Of a stretch of DNA of 64,000 bases, positions 16,179 to 25,225 are shown in pieces. How positions within the stretch are numbered: position 1 is the first letter of the stretch; each line of letters begins with the position of its first letter. Made by a program: the position numbers and the translations under genes. Source of the stretch: an uncultured Candidatus Actinomarina sp. (GTDB taxonomy: Bacteria; Actinomycetota; Acidimicrobiia; Actinomarinales; Actinomarinaceae); the NCBI GenBank assembly GCA_902519845.1, contig CABYLQ010000001.1, forward strand, positions 124,001 to 188,000. The letters run 5' to 3'. The notes beneath the pieces were generated by a model. The model worked only from the letters and a program-made list of their open reading frames with translations, ran no database searches and was not told the DNA's origin.

Positions 16179-18159
16179 AGGTAGAAGATTTCTTGGCATC
16201 AGGGGTTTCTTCGGAGGTTTCAAATTCTTCCTCAAGTGGTTCTGTACCCCAACCAAAACCTCCTATAAGTAGAAGAATTACACCAATTAAAGCAAGCGGA
16301 ATAGATTTATAAATTACTGCATAACCTAAAAATGGTAGTCCAAAGGCAAGTATTAAAGGGAAATAAGAGGGGCTTGGTAAATGAATTTCCTCATCCGGGT
16401 TTAAGCCTTCTTCTTCAAGTTTTAGCAATAATTCATCCGTGCCTTCTCTTCTTACTGCTCTTCCATCTTCATCTTCCCCATATTTTTGATGCCAAAAGTC
16501 ATCCAAAGATTTAATTTCAGGTGCTTTTGAAAAATTCCAGACAGGTGTAGGCGAAGGAATACTCCATTCAATTGTTCTTGCATCCCATGGATCAAATGGA
16601 GCTTTTTCACCCTTTCTTCGAGAATATATCCAATTTGCCATAAATACTAAAATTGCCACAGCAAGTATGAAAGCACCGATTGTAACAATTAAATTCCAAA
16701 ATCCAAGATTTGTTTCTTCTGCATAAACCCATGTTCTTCTTACTTGTCCTTGAAGCCCTAGCCAATGCATTGGTCCAAAAGTCACATTAAATCCAATAAG
16801 CATGAGCCAAAAGTGTATTTTCCCCATCGTTTCGTTATACATTCGCCCCCATACCTTAGGAAACCAGAAATACAATCCTGAAAAGATACCGAATAGAGCC
16901 CCACCAAAAAGCACATAATGAAAATGTGCCACTATATAATAAGTATCTGTCTGTTGGGTGTCTGCTGGCACAACAGAATGGGTAACCCCACTTAATCCAC
17001 CAATAACAAACATACCTATAAAGCCAAGTGCAAATAACATTGGAGTATTAAGTGTCAGCTTTCCTCCCCAAATTGTCCCCAGCCAATTAAATATTTTCAC
17101 TCCCGTTGGAACAGCAATAATCATTGTTGAAAGACCAAATCCTGCTTGAGCAACGGGACTTATTGCAGATGCAAACATATGGTGAGCCCATACTCCAAAC
17201 CCTATAAAGGCAATTCCAAATCCTGCAAATACTATGGCTGGATATCCAAATAATGGTTTTCTAGAAAATGTAGGAAGAACTTCTGAGACAATTCCAAAAG
17301 CAGGAAGAATTAAGATATAAACTTCTGGATGACCAAATAACCAAAAAAGGTGCTGCCATAAAACTGGATCTCCACCGCCCTCTGTAAGAAAAAAAGTAGT
17401 TCCAAACTGTCTGTCAAATGTTACGAAGAACAACGCAATTGCAATTATTGGTAATGAGAAAGCAAGAAGAAATGATACAGCAAATGTCATCCAAGTAAAT
17501 ACGGGCATTCTCATTAATCTCATACCTTTAGTTCTCATATTCAAGATTGTTGTTATAAAGTTGAAAGCTGAGACAAGAGATGCAATCCCTAAGATTTGCA
17601 AACCAATTGCCCAGTAATCCATCGCTGTTCCAGGAGAATATCTAAGTCCAGCATTTGGTTGATAACCAAACCACCCTCCATTTGGTGCTGAGGCAAGCCT
17701 ACTGACTTCTTCATCAAGGTATCCTCCTTCAGGTGCACCAGCAGTACCAAAAAGAAATGTTGAATACAGGAATAGTCCACCAGCAACGAATATCCAAAAT
17801 GATAATGCATTTAATCTTGGAAAGGCAACATCCCTTGCTCCTATTTGTAACGGTAAAAGATAGTTGAAGAAAGCTGCGCTAATTGGCATGATCGCTAGAA
17901 AGATCATTGTTGTTCCGTGCATTGTAAACATTGCATTGTATTCGGCCGCACTCAAAAAATTATTGTCCGGCTGAGAAAGTTGAATCCTTAATAAAAGAGC
18001 TTCAAGTCCTCCAACTAATAAAAAGAAGAATGCTGCATATCCATACATTATTCCAATTCTTTTATGATCAACAGTTGTTATCCAACTCCATACACCAGTT
18101 TCAGATGATGGTCTTGAAAAAAGATTCCTTTGTTTTTTTGGTTCAATAATTTTTGTCAT
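16171..18159 (-). CDS. ctaD: Cytochrome c oxidase subunit I with C-terminal extension
   Basis: A 662-residue heme-copper oxidase subunit I that holds low-spin heme a and the heme a3-CuB centre. AMFTMHGTTMIFLAIMP has the low-spin heme His; WLFGHPEVYILILPAFGIVSE has the CuB His and the crosslinked Tyr; WAHHMFASAISP supplies the two further CuB ligands; HFHYVLFGGALFGIF holds the heme ligands. After the usual end near residue 540 an acidic, soluble linker and two more membrane segments follow (YFPLILAFGLPFLGYAVIY; LALIGVILLLIGGFGWG), resembling an additional fused small subunit. Its ATG overlaps the stop of ctaC (ATGA). Confidence 0.96.
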   Translation of the reverse strand: MTKIIEPKKQRNLFSRPSSETGVWSWITTVDHKRIGIMYGYAAFFFLLVGGLEALLLRIQLSQPDNNFLSAAEYNAMFTMHGTTMIFLAIMPISAAFFNYLLPLQIGARDVAFPRLNALSFWIFVAGGLFLYSTFLFGTAGAPEGGYLDEEVSRLASAPNGGWFGYQPNAGLRYSPGTAMDYWAIGLQILGIASLVSAFNFITTILNMRTKGMRLMRMPVFTWMTFAVSFLLAFSLPIIAIALFFVTFDRQFGTTFFLTEGGGDPVLWQHLFWLFGHPEVYILILPAFGIVSEVLPTFSRKPLFGYPAIVFAGFGIAFIGFGVWAHHMFASAISPVAQAGFGLSTMIIAVPTGVKIFNWLGTIWGGKLTLNTPMLFALGFIGMFVIGGLSGVTHSVVPADTQQTDTYYIVAHFHYVLFGGALFGIFSGLYFWFPKVWGRMYNETMGKIHFWLMLIGFNVTFGPMHWLGLQGQVRRTWVYAEETNLGFWNLIVTIGAFILAVAILVFMANWIYSRRKGEKAPFDPWDARTIEWSIPSPTPVWNFSKAPEIKSLDDFWHQKYGEDEDGRAVRREGTDELLLKLEEEGLNPDEEIHLPSPSYFPLILAFGLPFLGYAVIYKSIPLALIGVILLLIGGFGWGTEPLEEEFETSEETPDAKKSSTYE

Positions 18160-19172
18160 TTTAAAGTTCCCAAATATTCTATTAATGCTTTAATTTCTCT
18201 TTCAGTTAATTCTAGATTAGGCATGAAAGTACCGGGCTTTATTTGAGCTGGATTTGCAAGCCATTTTGTTAAATTCTCAGAATTATTTTTTAATGCTGCG
18301 CCAGCGAATACATTTCTTATGCCAAAATGTGTTAAGTTTGGAGCTATTTGTTCACCTTGAACATCCCAAACTCCATCTATTACATGGCATTGGGTGCAAC
18401 CTGCGTTTAAATAAACTTGTTGACCTTCATAAGCCAATGAATTTTGGTCTAAATCATTTGCAGCATTTTTTTGTTGATTTATAACCCATGAATCAAAATC
18501 AGATTGGGATAGAGACAAAACCCTTCCTCTCATTTTTGAGTGGCTTAAGCCGCAATATTCTCCACATTGGGCCCAAAATTCTTCGGCGTTATCTGCATGT
18601 AAATTGAGATATGTTTTTTGGCCAGGAACAAGGTATCTTTTTCCATTTAATTTAGGCACCCAGTAATTATGAAGAACATCATTTGACCACATTTCTAACC
18701 TAATAGGGGTATCTTCCGGAATTACTAAAACATTTGCTGTGGTAATTTCAAAATCAGGATATTTATATTCAAACCACCATTGATGTCCAATGACTTCAAT
18801 TTTTAAAGCATCCTCCGGCTCTCTAGCTAGATCAAAAATTGTTCTAACTGTAGGTACGGCAATTGAGGCAAGGATTATAACTGGAATAATTGTCCATAAA
18901 ATTTCTAGAAAATTGTTTCCATGTATTTGTTTTGGTTCTGGTTTATCTGGAGAGTCTTTGAAATAAAATACTGAAAATAAAAGTGCACCTTGAACAATAA
19001 AAAATATAACAACAGCTATCCAAAATGTAAGCCAAAATAAATCATCAATAGTTCTTGCGTACGGACCAGCAGGGCTTAACGAATCAAGAGGGGCATTTTC
19101 AATACAGGCAGTAATAAATAGAAAACTGCATAGCATAAGGTGTCTTGTTTTTAAAAATTTTTTAATTTGCAT
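18156..19172 (-). CDS. ctaC: Cytochrome c oxidase subunit II fused to cytochrome c (caa3 type)
   Basis: A 338-residue subunit II. A lipoprotein-like signal (LCSFLFITACIENA, lipobox ITAC with Cys near residue 23) is followed by two membrane segments, the CuA cupredoxin domain with QCGEYCGLSHSKMRG holding the CuA ligands, and a C-terminal class I cytochrome c with GCTQCHVID (CxxCH) and GTFMPNLELTEREI (axial Met). The fused cytochrome marks a caa3 oxidase, which can take electrons directly from cytochrome c or the bc complex. First gene of the minus-strand oxidase unit and divergent from ctaB. Confidence 0.96.
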   Translation of the reverse strand: MQIKKFLKTRHLMLCSFLFITACIENAPLDSLSPAGPYARTIDDLFWLTFWIAVVIFFIVQGALLFSVFYFKDSPDKPEPKQIHGNNFLEILWTIIPVIILASIAVPTVRTIFDLAREPEDALKIEVIGHQWWFEYKYPDFEITTANVLVIPEDTPIRLEMWSNDVLHNYWVPKLNGKRYLVPGQKTYLNLHADNAEEFWAQCGEYCGLSHSKMRGRVLSLSQSDFDSWVINQQKNAANDLDQNSLAYEGQQVYLNAGCTQCHVIDGVWDVQGEQIAPNLTHFGIRNVFAGAALKNNSENLTKWLANPAQIKPGTFMPNLELTEREIKALIEYLGTLK

Positions 19173-19204
19173 AAATTATCTAGTCAATATTTAAGAATAG
19201 CGTC

Positions 19205-19232
19205 TTGACTAAAAATAGGGTAATTATATGTT
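19205..19232 (+). promoter_or_regulatory. Promoter for ctaB
   Basis: TTGACT (19205-19210) and TATGTT (19227-19232) are separated by 16 bases, giving a recognisable sigma-70 type promoter with transcription starting near 19239. It overlaps the in-frame ATG at 19228, which would then not be in the mRNA. This supports the start of ctaB at 19261. Confidence 0.5.
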
Positions 19233-19260
19233 AAAGTGCAAGCATAATTACTATAAGAAT

Positions 19261-20142
19261 ATGAAAGTTAATCAACATTCAATTATTAAGAAGTATCTCA
19301 AACTTTCAAAACTAAGAGTGGTTGAACTTTTGTTAGTAACAACTGTGCCCTCAATGATAATTTCCATTTACGGGATGCCACCTTTATCACTTGTAATCTA
19401 CACCCTGTCAGGAGGAACCCTTTTAGCAATAAGTGCAAACGTAATGAATCAAGTATTTGAAGTTGAAACAGACAAACTAATGCAAAGAACTGCCGATAGA
19501 CCAATTGTAACTGGGGAGATATCAAAAATAAATGGAGTGATTTTCTCAATTTTTTGTGGCTTGTCTGGATTTATAATTTTATATACTTTAGCAACTCCCT
19601 TATCAGCTTTCATTGCTCTTAGCGCAAACCTTTTTTATGTTTTTATTTATACACTTATTCTGAAACCAAGGACAAATCAAAATATTGTAATTGGAGGAGC
19701 TTCGGGTGCAGCTCCAGTTTTAATTGGCTGGACAGCAACTGGTTCTGAACTTGAAACAGGGCCTTGGGTTTTGTTTCTCTTAGTTTTCATGTGGACGCCT
19801 GCTCATTTTTGGGCCTTATCTATCGAGAATAAATCGGACTATAAAAATGCACAATTTCCTATGCTTCCAAATGAAGAAAGCTACAAAAGAACCTGCATCT
19901 TTATTGCTATCTACAGCTGTTCAACTGTTTTAATTTCTTTGGTAGCAGCGCCAATATTACAACTAGGCATGGTGTACTTGATTGTATCAATACTTTTTGG
20001 AATAAATCTTATGCATAAGTCATTTAATTTATACAGGGAGAAGATTAAGCCAATTAACTATTTTGTATTTTCTAATACTTATTTGGCTGTTATATTCATA
20101 AGTATCGTTGGTGATGTACTTTGGACTTTAAGGAGCATATAA
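19261..20142 (+). CDS. ctaB: Heme O synthase (protoheme IX farnesyltransferase)
   Basis: A 293-residue UbiA-family prenyltransferase that adds the farnesyl group to heme B, the first step to heme A. The first active-site motif is NVMNQVFEVETDKLMQRTADRP, a variant of N-x3-D-x3-D-x-M-x-RT-x-RP with E for the first D; MWTPAHFWALSIENKSDYKNAQFPMLP is the second. About eight or nine hydrophobic segments are visible. The start at 19261 (MKVNQHS) is chosen because the longer frame from 19228 begins inside the likely promoter. It is divergent from the oxidase cluster and pairs with ctaA at 28.7 kb. Confidence 0.94.
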   Translation: MKVNQHSIIKKYLKLSKLRVVELLLVTTVPSMIISIYGMPPLSLVIYTLSGGTLLAISANVMNQVFEVETDKLMQRTADRPIVTGEISKINGVIFSIFCGLSGFIILYTLATPLSAFIALSANLFYVFIYTLILKPRTNQNIVIGGASGAAPVLIGWTATGSELETGPWVLFLLVFMWTPAHFWALSIENKSDYKNAQFPMLPNEESYKRTCIFIAIYSCSTVLISLVAAPILQLGMVYLIVSILFGINLMHKSFNLYREKIKPINYFVFSNTYLAVIFISIVGDVLWTLRSI

Positions 20143-20967
20143 GTGATTGATTCTTTTTTATCAATAACCTATCCACCCATACCAATTACTAAAATTGGCC
20201 CCGTATTCTTTTCCTTACATGGGGTTTTTGCCGCAATTGGATTTTACTTTGGAGCAAACCACGCCATAAAGCTTGCAGACAAAGACGGGGCAAATGGTGA
20301 TCTATTTTCAGATGGACTTACATGGGCAATATTTGGTGCAATTCTTGGAGCAAGATTTTTTACAATTCCAGCACACATTGGAGAACCGGGCTATGGCTTT
20401 GATGATATTTTCACACTAGCTGGAAGTTATTCAATTATGGGAGGAATGGCTGGTGGAATTATTGCAGCTTTTTATAGAATTCAAATAATAGGAAAAGAAA
20501 GTTTCAAGAGGTACGGAGATTATGCTTCGACAGGATTGATTCTAGGAACAGTGATTGGAAGAATAGGAGATCTAGCAATTGTTGAACATTTGGGACGTGA
20601 AACAAACTTTTTTCTAGGCTATGAAATCAAACCAGGATATGATTTAGCACCTCAACATAACGGACTTGAATGTGCTGAACCAATTGTGTCATGTGGCACT
20701 TTTCACCATGTTGCTATGTATGATATGTTTTTAGCACTAATTGTCTTTTTCATTTTTATGAACTTAAAAAAGAGATTCACATTTGGTCCTGGGTCTTGGA
20801 TGGGCCTATGGGCTATTTGGTATGGAGCTCAAAGATCTATTTTAGATACTTTAAGGTTTGGAATGGGAGACGCTACGGTTGGTGCATTTACATGGAACCA
20901 AATTGGAGGATTACTTTTAGCCTTTTTAGGTTTCTTATATTTTCAAAAAAATAAAAGTTTAAAATAA
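20143..20967 (+). CDS. lgt: Lgt-like prolipoprotein diacylglyceryl transferase
   Basis: A 274-residue membrane protein of the Lgt family, which attaches diacylglycerol to lipobox cysteines. GRIGDLAIVEHLGR matches the Lgt signature GR-x-GN-x4-E-x-x-GR, keeping both Arg and the Glu but with Asp in place of the usual Asn. SYSIMGGMAGGIIAAF is the glycine-rich segment, without the His that E. coli Lgt has there. WYGAQRSILDTLRFG is the C-terminal Arg motif. Starts with GTG one base after the TAA of ctaB. Since two key positions differ, either this is a divergent Lgt or a related enzyme. Its 3' end overlaps the convergent exchanger gene. Confidence 0.78.
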   Translation: MIDSFLSITYPPIPITKIGPVFFSLHGVFAAIGFYFGANHAIKLADKDGANGDLFSDGLTWAIFGAILGARFFTIPAHIGEPGYGFDDIFTLAGSYSIMGGMAGGIIAAFYRIQIIGKESFKRYGDYASTGLILGTVIGRIGDLAIVEHLGRETNFFLGYEIKPGYDLAPQHNGLECAEPIVSCGTFHHVAMYDMFLALIVFFIFMNLKKRFTFGPGSWMGLWAIWYGAQRSILDTLRFGMGDATVGAFTWNQIGGLLLAFLGFLYFQKNKSLK

Positions 20968-21882
20968 GCTAAAAATAAATCCAAAATAAATCAATAAAAA
21001 TATAACTCCTAAAACTATATTTCTTTTAATTACATATCTTGTGAGAAGAACTGCAAGAAAAGAAGCAAAATACATTAAAAACATTTGATAATCAATATTT
21101 GATGCGATCTCACCAGGTTCAATAATTATCGCTGAGCCACCAACAAGACCAATGTTAAAAAGATTAGAGCCGAAAACATTTCCCATAACTAGATCTGGCT
21201 TTTTTAATCGTGCAGCAGAAATTGCCCCTGCCACCTCTGGAAGGCTTGTCCCAATAGCGATAATCGTAACTCCAACAATAAGTGACGATATATTAAATAG
21301 CTCAGCTATTGCAATTGCATTATCAACAACTAATGTACTTCCAAAAATTGTTGTGGCTATTGCAATCACTCCTCTTAGCCAAATAAAGTTTCGCTCTTCA
21401 GTTACAAGCTCTTCTTCGTCGACAGCCTCTTCAGTTACCATTTTGTAAGTTACAAAGACAACTAATGATAAAAGAACAATTCCCAGGATGAATGGAAACT
21501 GATTTGTAAGTATGTAAGTAGAGACGAATATTGTAGTAAGTATCATCATCCAGACAGGACTGATTTGATTGATATTTATTTTTTTTTGATAGCTTTTATC
21601 AATAAACAAATATAAAACAGCCAAAACAAGAAGTGAGTTTGCAATATTTGAGCCAATGATATTTCCGATTCCCAAAGAAAGATCACCATTTATTGCAGCA
21701 CCTGTACTTGCAAATAATTCAGGCGCAGACGTACCAAAACCTATAAAAGTTGCACCTATGATTGAATTTGGTAGTTTAAATTTAAAAGCAATTTGAATTG
21801 CTGATTTAACCATTTCATCAGCACCTTTTACTAAAAGTATGAGCCCTACGAGAAAGCCACCAAAAATTATTAAAGTGTCCAT
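20959..21882 (-). CDS. Calcium/sodium antiporter (YrbG/CaCA family)
   Basis: A 307-residue CaCA exchanger with about ten membrane segments in two inverted halves. Each half carries the ion-binding alpha repeat: GATFIGFGTSAPELFAS near residue 43 and GVTIIAIGTSLPEVAGAI near residue 203, both with GTS-x-PE. The acidic loop between the halves (EEAVDEEELVTEE) lies around residue 150. The family swaps Ca2+ (or Na+, K+) against cations; the ion is not certain from sequence. It overlaps the 3' end of the lgt-like gene by 9 bases and begins 6 bases after the LLM oxidoreductase gene. Confidence 0.92.
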   Translation of the reverse strand: MDTLIIFGGFLVGLILLVKGADEMVKSAIQIAFKFKLPNSIIGATFIGFGTSAPELFASTGAAINGDLSLGIGNIIGSNIANSLLVLAVLYLFIDKSYQKKININQISPVWMMILTTIFVSTYILTNQFPFILGIVLLSLVVFVTYKMVTEEAVDEEELVTEERNFIWLRGVIAIATTIFGSTLVVDNAIAIAELFNISSLIVGVTIIAIGTSLPEVAGAISAARLKKPDLVMGNVFGSNLFNIGLVGGSAIIIEPGEIASNIDYQMFLMYFASFLAVLLTRYVIKRNIVLGVIFLLIYFGFIFSLF

Positions 21883-21888
21883 AAAGAT

Positions 21889-22707
21889 TTACTCTTTGGT
21901 GTCTCTCCAGGCAATCCACTCTTTAACTAATGACATATCATAGTTTGGACCATTCAAAGGCAGAGTAATCTCGGTAGCACCAGCCTCTAGGAGTTCATCT
22001 GCTTTGTCAATTCTTTTAAGATCTATTCCAATAGACCTTCCAATTTCTGATGGATCTCTCCCAATTTCTTTGCACCAGTTGTCTAGAACACTATTTTTAT
22101 GAGCAACTGTTTCAATACCTGATCGATCTTCAGTTTTTGTAGCAAATCCATGCCAGACATCTGCATATTGTGCTGTAATACGTAATGTCACTTTTTCACC
22201 ACCACCACCAATTAAAATTGGAATTTTTCTTTTTGGTTGGGGGGTAAGCTCTTTCATTCTTTTTTCAATTCTCTCTAGTGATTTTTCAAGCTCTTTTAAT
22301 CTCCATATAGGTGTCCCGAATTCATATCCATACTCTTGATAATCTTGTTCAAACCATCCTGATCCGATGCCAAATACCAATCGTCCATTAGAAATATGAT
22401 CAACAGTTCTTGCCATGTCTGTTAACAATTCTGGATTTCTATAAGAGTTACAGGTTACAAGCGGTCCAATTTCTATGTTTTCAGTTACCTCTGCCCAGCT
22501 TGCGAGCATTGTCCAACATTCAAAATGTTTACCTTCTCTTCTTTCACCCTCTGCCCACTGGGAGCCATCTTCTTTATATAGAGGATAGAAGTGATCCCAA
22601 TTATAAAGGACATCTGCTCCAAGCTCTTCAGCTTCAACAGCAGCATTCCTTATATCATCATATTCTGCGTGCTGTGGATGTAAAAATACTGCAATTCTAG
22701 GTTTCAT
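21889..22707 (-). CDS. LLM class F420-dependent oxidoreductase
   Basis: A 272-residue luciferase-like monooxygenase-fold protein (TIM barrel). Typical stretches are EAEELGADVLYNWDHFYPLY, IEIGPLVTCNSYRNPELLTDMARTVDHIS, GRLVFGIGSGWFEQDYQEYG, and PILIGGGGEKVTLRITAQYADVWHG. The DMARTVDHISNGRL-GIGSGW pattern is common in the actinobacterial F420 group, so a deazaflavin cofactor is likely, though FMN cannot be excluded. Substrate is unknown. Its start overlaps the end of pepN by 11 bases, so they are cotranscribed. Confidence 0.88.
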   Translation of the reverse strand: MKPRIAVFLHPQHAEYDDIRNAAVEAEELGADVLYNWDHFYPLYKEDGSQWAEGERREGKHFECWTMLASWAEVTENIEIGPLVTCNSYRNPELLTDMARTVDHISNGRLVFGIGSGWFEQDYQEYGYEFGTPIWRLKELEKSLERIEKRMKELTPQPKRKIPILIGGGGEKVTLRITAQYADVWHGFATKTEDRSGIETVAHKNSVLDNWCKEIGRDPSEIGRSIGIDLKRIDKADELLEAGATEITLPLNGPNYDMSLVKEWIAWRDTKE

Positions 22708-25216
22708 AATTAACTTCCTTTAAATTATCCATAAATTCTATGTTAGCTTCCAATCTTTCTAATTTTTGCGCTGCACGTTTTTCAGAGGAAGGAAGTGGGT
22801 TTTTGTTTACAAAAGCTTTTATATCAATTGCAAACTTTTCATCATATATGCTTGGAAGAGCATCTAAAATTCGTGAAGCAGTCCAATCAGGCATAACACC
22901 AAGTAAACCTTCAAAATTATCTTTAATGATTTCCCATGACTCTTTTCCAATATATTTGTTTGTTATCATTGAGGCCAATATATATGGGCAGTCAGCTCCG
23001 CGTATTCGTCCATCCAGCATGTATTCAACAATTTTCTTCCCTGAATTCTCATCTCTTACTTGACCTAAAATTCCTCTGTATCTTCCTTGTATCTGAGGAG
23101 TTGGAGCATTCTCAAACTTTTCTAAAAAAGTTTCAATCTTATTTGTTTCATCAAGAGCAGATATGTAAAGAATTGAGCTAAAAAATGTTCCCTCAGATAT
23201 AGAATCCATTTTGTCTTCTTTAAAAATATCACTAAATTTTTTTATAAACTCGGCATCATCTAAACATTTAGCTCTTAATTTGTTTATAGTATCTCTTATT
23301 TCCTTAATTTCTAATTCCTCATTTTTCACTACTTCAAATCCGAGTTCGTCGTGCAGACTTTTAGTCAAATCATTTACAAATGTTTTGAAACCTTCGGAAT
23401 CTCCATTGTTGAAAAGATTTGCTAATGTCGATATTATTGAGGACATATATATCCAAATATCTTCATCTTTTTCATTCTTAAAATACAACAAGAATTTATA
23501 AAAATTACTAATTTTCGTAGGAGCTTTTTTAAATTGCATCCATTTATCTTCAAGTAATCTATATTTTTCAAGATCGCTAAGGGAATCAAAATTTTCAAGA
23601 ATCTTTTCAAAAACATCATCATCGTAAAATGTATGAAAGAATCCCCATCCGCCACTATTAACATGTGGAATTTGTCCTAAGTTTTTTATATCTAGGACTT
23701 TTTTGCTATCACTTAATAAAAATTTTTCACTTTTTCCCGTATCAAGAAACTTAATTTGAACAGGAACCGGTTTTGTATTCATGTTGTTTGAATCTATATT
23801 TCTAAGTAAAAATGGTTTCTGTTGAATAGTTAAAGAATTATTTGAGCACTCAACTTGTAAAAAAGGATAACCTTTTTCTCTTATCCAGAAAGGTAATATT
23901 TCATTCAGTGGTTGATTGCTCGCTTCACTTAATGAGTCCCATAAGTCAGATGAGTTTGTATTATCAAATTTAAATTTGTTTAAATATGACTCAACTCCAT
24001 TTCGAAAAGCTTCTTCACCGATAAACATTTGAAACATTCTTAAAACAGTCGAGCCTTTTTCATAAGTAAGAACATCAAACATCTCTTCCGCTTGGTCAGG
24101 CGTTTCAACATCAAACTCAACTGGTCGGGAATTTTCTAATGAGTCAATTGAAAAACCAGCAGTTCTTGACATATTCATCGCATTCCATTGTTTGAATTCA
24201 GGATATGTATTATATGATGCAATAACTTCCATGAGGCTAGCAAAGGCTTCATTTAACCATATTCCATCCCACCATTTCATGGTTACTAAATCTCCAAACC
24301 ACATATGAGCAAGTTCATGAGCAATCACAGTTATTGATCGGTCAAGCTCTGATCTTGTTGCTTTTTCTTTATCAAATAAAAGCAAGTTCTCCCTAAAAGT
24401 TACTGCTCCAACATTTTCCATTGCCCCCATTGCAAAGTCAGGAATAGCAATCAAGTCTAATTTTGTTCCTGGATATGGGATGTTGTAATAGTCCTCAAAA
24501 AAGTCCAAGAGTTTAATGGCCGCATTTCCCGCATAGCCAGTTTGGTGTGAGAATCCAGGCCTATGTATGATCCGGATATCTGTGGTTTTAGATTTTCCAA
24601 TAACAGTAGCTTCTAAGTCACCTATTACAAAAGCAACAAGATACGATGACATTTTCATAGAATCGGCGAATTTAGTTCGAATTTTGTTATTTTCTATTTC
24701 TTCTTCTTCAATAACCATTTCATTACTGACTCTTAAATATTTTTTGTCAGCAATTATTGTCATGGAAAATACAGCTTTATAATCTGGTTCATCCCAACAG
24801 GGAAAAGCTGATCGAGCAGCCGTAGGTTCAAATTGTGTTGTAGCGATCCATTTTTTTTCACCATCTTGTGATGTATAGCTACTTTTATAAAAACCTTTTA
24901 GATCATCTGTAATACCTGATTTGAATTCCAAATATAATTTATATTGACCCTTGCTTAAGGCATCTTTCGATTGAAAAATTATCTTTTCGTCTTCTTCTAT
25001 ATATATGATTGACAATGAAACTTCTTGTTTGTTGTTTTGAATTTTTGCACTTATTACTTCTATTCCTATACAATTTAAAACAATTTCGTTAGTGTTCTCT
25101 AAAACTTCTATATCAATTAATTCTTTGCCGCTGTATGTGAAATTATCTAAATCAACGTCCAGCTCTACTTCATATCTAATAGGATAAGTAGATTGTGGTA
25201 GTCTCTTTTTGTTCAT
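22697..25216 (-). CDS. pepN: M1 family aminopeptidase N
   Basis: An 839-residue zinc aminopeptidase. The exopeptidase motif GAMENVGAVTFRE is near residue 265 and the zinc site HELAHMWFGDLV near residue 301, followed by the third ligand Glu in WLNEAFASLMEV. The N-terminal beta domain and the long C-terminal ERAP1-like helical domain are both present, as in actinobacterial PepN. It removes N-terminal residues from peptides in the cytoplasm. It lies between gnd (upstream, gap 9 bases) and the LLM gene, all on the minus strand. Confidence 0.95.
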   Translation of the reverse strand: MNKKRLPQSTYPIRYEVELDVDLDNFTYSGKELIDIEVLENTNEIVLNCIGIEVISAKIQNNKQEVSLSIIYIEEDEKIIFQSKDALSKGQYKLYLEFKSGITDDLKGFYKSSYTSQDGEKKWIATTQFEPTAARSAFPCWDEPDYKAVFSMTIIADKKYLRVSNEMVIEEEEIENNKIRTKFADSMKMSSYLVAFVIGDLEATVIGKSKTTDIRIIHRPGFSHQTGYAGNAAIKLLDFFEDYYNIPYPGTKLDLIAIPDFAMGAMENVGAVTFRENLLLFDKEKATRSELDRSITVIAHELAHMWFGDLVTMKWWDGIWLNEAFASLMEVIASYNTYPEFKQWNAMNMSRTAGFSIDSLENSRPVEFDVETPDQAEEMFDVLTYEKGSTVLRMFQMFIGEEAFRNGVESYLNKFKFDNTNSSDLWDSLSEASNQPLNEILPFWIREKGYPFLQVECSNNSLTIQQKPFLLRNIDSNNMNTKPVPVQIKFLDTGKSEKFLLSDSKKVLDIKNLGQIPHVNSGGWGFFHTFYDDDVFEKILENFDSLSDLEKYRLLEDKWMQFKKAPTKISNFYKFLLYFKNEKDEDIWIYMSSIISTLANLFNNGDSEGFKTFVNDLTKSLHDELGFEVVKNEELEIKEIRDTINKLRAKCLDDAEFIKKFSDIFKEDKMDSISEGTFFSSILYISALDETNKIETFLEKFENAPTPQIQGRYRGILGQVRDENSGKKIVEYMLDGRIRGADCPYILASMITNKYIGKESWEIIKDNFEGLLGVMPDWTASRILDALPSIYDEKFAIDIKAFVNKNPLPSSEKRAAQKLERLEANIEFMDNLKEVNYET

Positions 25217-25225
25217 TTGATTAAT

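Noticed and set aside
19228-19260. ATG at 19228 as the start of ctaB
   Set aside because: It lies inside a likely -10 hexamer, and the extra 11 residues show no similarity to the family; ATG 19261 fits better.
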